This document shows, in pieces, positions 61,192 through 64,000 of a stretch of 64,000 nt of DNA (its first letter is position 1; each line of letters opens with the position of its first letter). Made by a program: the position numbers and the translations under genes. The notes below the pieces were generated by a model. It ran no database searches and was not told the DNA's origin. It was given only the letters and a program-made list of their open reading frames with translations. Origin of the DNA: Lentinus brumalis (lineage: Eukaryota > Basidiomycota > Agaricomycetes > Polyporales > Polyporaceae); NCBI GenBank assembly GCA_001792895.1, contig MARA01000005.1:1860001-1924000 (forward strand), given 5' to 3'.

Positions 61192-61476
61192 ATGCAGGCG
61201 CAGCCCGCCAACGCTACTCAGGCAAAGGACCGCAACTATATGCAGCTTGGCCACAGTCTCGCTAGGCTTTCGCGCGCCATCGGGCAGACTGCAGACCTCT
61301 GCGAACTGATGAGGACAAACCTCGACGCGATGCGCGTACTCTCGGCCTCCCATGCCGCTCAGTAAGTGATCGCCAACTTCCATCAATGACTGATGCCTAA
61401 CGTGCACCGTTGCAGATTCATGACGGTGGCCATGCAGTTGAATCCCGATGATGACGATCGCCCGGACGGAGAGTAA
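61192..61476 (+). CDS. HSK3: DASH complex subunit Hsk3-like small protein
   Basis: Predicted 76-residue protein from exons 61192-61361 and 61416-61476. DASH is the outer kinetochore ring that couples chromosomes to microtubules in fungi. The pattern KDRNYMQLGHSLARLSRAI, TADLCELMRTNLDAM, then LSASHAAQFM and a short acidic tail (NPDDDDRPDGE) matches the size and helical pattern of Hsk3, the smallest subunit. The identification rests on a short remembered pattern, so another small coiled-coil protein remains possible. The intron (61362-61415) is standard. Confidence 0.6.
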
Positions 61477-61797
61477 ATCATAATGCACGATACCTACGTT
61501 CTCGGACGTTCTCGGAGTCCGAACCATCCGCGCACGGTTCATGATGCCGTCCCTCATCCTATAGCAGAGCCATCTCTCTTGCCGCTGCCTCTTGGATCGG
61601 AGTGGCATGTCGGGCTTCGTCTCCCCGCCAGAGGTGCGTGCTCGCGCCACTAGCCAGGGTTGTACATAGTACATTCTGCCTCCGAACTAATACAGCCTGC
61701 TGCCCACAGGCGCACATACGTCAAACACTAGTCGGAGATATCTGTTCGAATGGTTGGACATGTACAGGAAAGTGAACGAGTATAGTATCATCCAGGA
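61477..61797. other. Intergenic between convergent HSK3-like and kinase-like genes
   Basis: 321 bases of 3' flank. Nothing further is seen. Confidence 0.6.
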
Positions 61798-63478
61798 TCA
61801 CACCAAGCCCAATGCGCCCTTGGCCCATTTTTCGTCATGCGCTACCCATCGCGTGAAGCGTCTGGCATCGCCATCCTCTCTCTCGATCTGTCGGTTTTCT
61901 CCACGCCCAAAGTCTATAATGCGGAAGCTCGGTGCAGCGAAGCTGCGTTCCCTCCGAGGTGCCGACAGTGGACCGGGCTGCACCAGCATGTTCCGCCTGT
62001 ATGGCGAGTACTGTACGAATCCCGCTTCGTGCAGCCGTTGGAAGAGCGAGAAGCATTCTAGCCTATGAAGGGGCATACTGATCAGCCGAGACCGAAAAAG
62101 CCAAGGTAAGCTTGCATCACCTCTGATCGTGCGTGAAGTCCTCGGGCTCGATTGGGGCACCACACTCCTCTACAAGGAGGAGTCGCGCAGGCCAGTCGAC
62201 ATCACACGTCCTGTCTTCCTTGCAATTGATGTGCGTGCGGCCGAAGAAATTGCCATCGTCGTCGACGGGCAGGTAGTACCCATAGAATTTGGGCACAACT
62301 GGAGGTAGAACTCTGTCCTTCTGTGTTCTTCCTGGGACAAGCTGATGGTGCTCGACAGGAGCAACATCACCGGCTGGCTCTGAATGCTCTGCATCGTTAT
62401 CTGCAGCTACATTGAGAGCAGATGTGGAAGATGGCAGACAAGTTATGTCTGCCAGACCTTGCTCTGGAGCATTTGGCACGCAATTGGCCAGGGTGGGGCT
62501 TGGCCTATGGCTCTCTTCCATGAAATCTCTAGGGAACGAAGTGTACATCGCGGCCTCTTGATGCAACATGTAGTGCGCCCCGCACTCAGCACTTGTTGTC
62601 TTCACGGCAACAGTCACTCGACTTGTCGTATCCGAAGCACCCTCTAGGCGCACGGAGAACGGTGCTCGGAAGACCGTCGAGTGGTGGCCTTCGCCGAGAC
62701 GATTGCCCTCGGCGAGGTAGAGGTGTGCGACATTTGGATTTTGTGGGGCCTTGTCCGTTCCCCATGCACTAACCACATACTGCTCTGGTCCTTCCGTAAC
62801 AGGTTTCGCACGGACGTATCGCACGGGTGTACGTGAGTCGGGGCACCGACCAGTAATGTTATGCAGGTCATGCACAAGCAGTTCGTCGGGCAGACGAGTT
62901 TCGAGGACGTACATATCCAGTGGAGACAAGCCGGCTACGGAGTATAGCCGCAGATCTTCTTCTCGCGCCCGCTCTATGTCCGCACGGAGCACAGCCGGGT
63001 CCACAGCGTCTGAGCTGGTCTGGTTGGGAATGTGTGGAGTGTCGGTGGTTGCGGTGGTTTCACCCGCGCTCAGGCCCGGAGGTATCACGGGCGTGTCTGG
63101 TAATCCCTGTTCATCTGCTTGCGTGTCTCCGCGGCCACCTGTCATGGCCATCTCCGGCGAGAGACAGAGAAGGGAGAGGTCTTCGGCCAATTGGCTGGGA
63201 ATAGACGAGGGTGAGTCGTCGAGAACGGTAGCCCGAGCTCTGTCCTTCGTGCATAGCTCCTTGACTACCTCCCGTCTATCGTATGAGCCAGCTTTGACGT
63301 TCTCGAGCTCGAAGAGTACAGGATCGAGTACGAAGATGGCCGGAACGTTATTGTCCGTCATGACCTTCGGGTTTGGGGCGGGCTCGGACTGTGGAAGCAT
63401 TTCTGTGGTGGTTGCATCCGAGTGGTGGTCAATGATGCGTCCTTCGTGGTGCACAAGCGGGGACCTTGGCGGGGACAT
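61798..63478 (-). CDS. Atypical protein-kinase-like protein (basidiomycete PKL type)
   Basis: Predicted 540-residue protein from exons 63478-62121 and 62062-61798. It begins with an acidic, disordered S/P/T-rich stretch, then a helical part (DAVDPAVLRADIERAREED, YVLETRLPDELLVHD). A kinase-like domain follows: LAEGNRLGEGHHSTVFRAP is the ATP loop, VAVKTT the lysine strand, VVPKFYGYYLP and LLVEECG the hinge, and SFRIIDFGRG the metal loop. The usual HRD aspartate is not evident: the loop reads HEAGFVQYSPYRRNMLV. This architecture is common in polypores and related Agaricomycetes. Substrate and role are unknown. An upstream in-frame ATG at 63592 is possible; I chose 63478 because MSPPRSP starts a typical disordered tail. 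Confidence 0.72.
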
Positions 63479-64000
63479 AGTGGTGGTTTGGGAACAGTAG
63501 TCGATGGTCAACCGCGAACTTGGTGTGAAGTTACAACACGCTTCGCGTATGTCGCCTGAGTTTATAAAGGATCGACCACGAGGAAGCAGCATTGATGACT
63601 ATGCAGGCAGATTGACTGCCATTCCAGTCGAACAAAAGCAAGCAGTAGGTTGACTCGACATCTGCCATACACAAGGGCCTCGGCCGCCGGCGGATACTAA
63701 CTACCTCCAGGAGCACATTCCACCTTTTAGAGTTTGCGAGGGCCTCCAAGCTTACAAGACCTACAGAAACACGGTCACGGGACATACGACGCGGCGCGTA
63801 TATACAAGCGCGTCCACCGTCACGGCCCTCTGATGCTAAGTGCCTAAGTTCTCAGTGGATGATAGTCTGGCCAAGCAGACTACGATCAGCATAAGTTGTT
63901 ATACCACACCAAGAAGATGCGTCCAGTAAGATACGGAGAGTACAATCTACATCAAGCAGCTAGCAGGCAAGGTTCCAGGGCCCGAGCCAGATCATGCAAC
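63479..64000. other. Right edge, no supported gene
   Basis: Contains the promoter of the kinase-like gene and 5' flanking DNA up to the window edge. No convincing coding sequence was found. An 84-codon minus frame (63785-63531) has no recognisable features. Confidence 0.5.

Overview
The window is nuclear DNA from a basidiomycete fungus, most likely an Agaricomycete of the polypore type. It has spliced genes with many short introns (mostly 48-70 bases), GC-rich coding sequence, close head-to-head gene pairs, and conserved fungal proteins: an intersectin with EH, SH3, DH and PH domains, SUR2, ERG27, VRG4 and a HSK3-like DASH subunit. It also carries a protein-kinase-like gene of a type common in polypores. 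No bacterial-type features, CRISPR arrays, rRNA genes or intact transposons were found.

Layout. 1-3,653: the 3' part of a Rho GTPase-activating protein and the amino-acid-permease chaperone SHR3. 3,654-21,821: a gene-poor stretch of about 18 kb with only two supported genes, an Ecl1-type small zinc-binding protein (10,158-11,161) and an unrecognised 203-residue protein (18,999-19,669). From 21,822 to the right edge the density rises to about one gene per 2.5 kb: SmB, nitronate monooxygenase, pyruvate carboxylase (26 exons), the GDP-mannose transporter VRG4, 3-ketosteroid reductase ERG27, an intersectin/CIN1 homologue, NUP84, the DEAD-box helicase DBP9, the nucleotide-sugar transporter YEA4, an STK32/YANK kinase, guanylate kinase, an FMP32/MCUR1-type mitochondrial protein, MAK16, sphinganine C4-hydroxylase SUR2, a HSK3-like protein and an atypical kinase-like protein.

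Most genes are housekeeping genes with no shared pathway. A loose secretory and membrane theme exists (SHR3, VRG4, YEA4, SUR2, ERG27, intersectin). Six neighbouring pairs are divergent with 280-540 bases between start codons: SmB/nitronate monooxygenase, VRG4/ERG27, DBP9/YEA4, STK32/GUK1, FMP32/MAK16 and SUR2/HSK3.

Gene models were built by joining open frames at splice sites so that phase and family similarity agreed. Three neighbouring genes (intersectin, NUP84, DBP9) each need exactly one extra base at a short C run to stay in frame, which looks like consensus error. Notable gene-structure features are a 5-base exon in pyruvate carboxylase, a SmB first exon whose only coding bases are the ATG, several GC-AG introns, and stop-free introns of 48 and 57 bases. 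I found no convincing new biological system. The least explained parts are the gene-poor left third, the unrecognised gene at 19 kb and the degenerate kinase-like protein at the right end.
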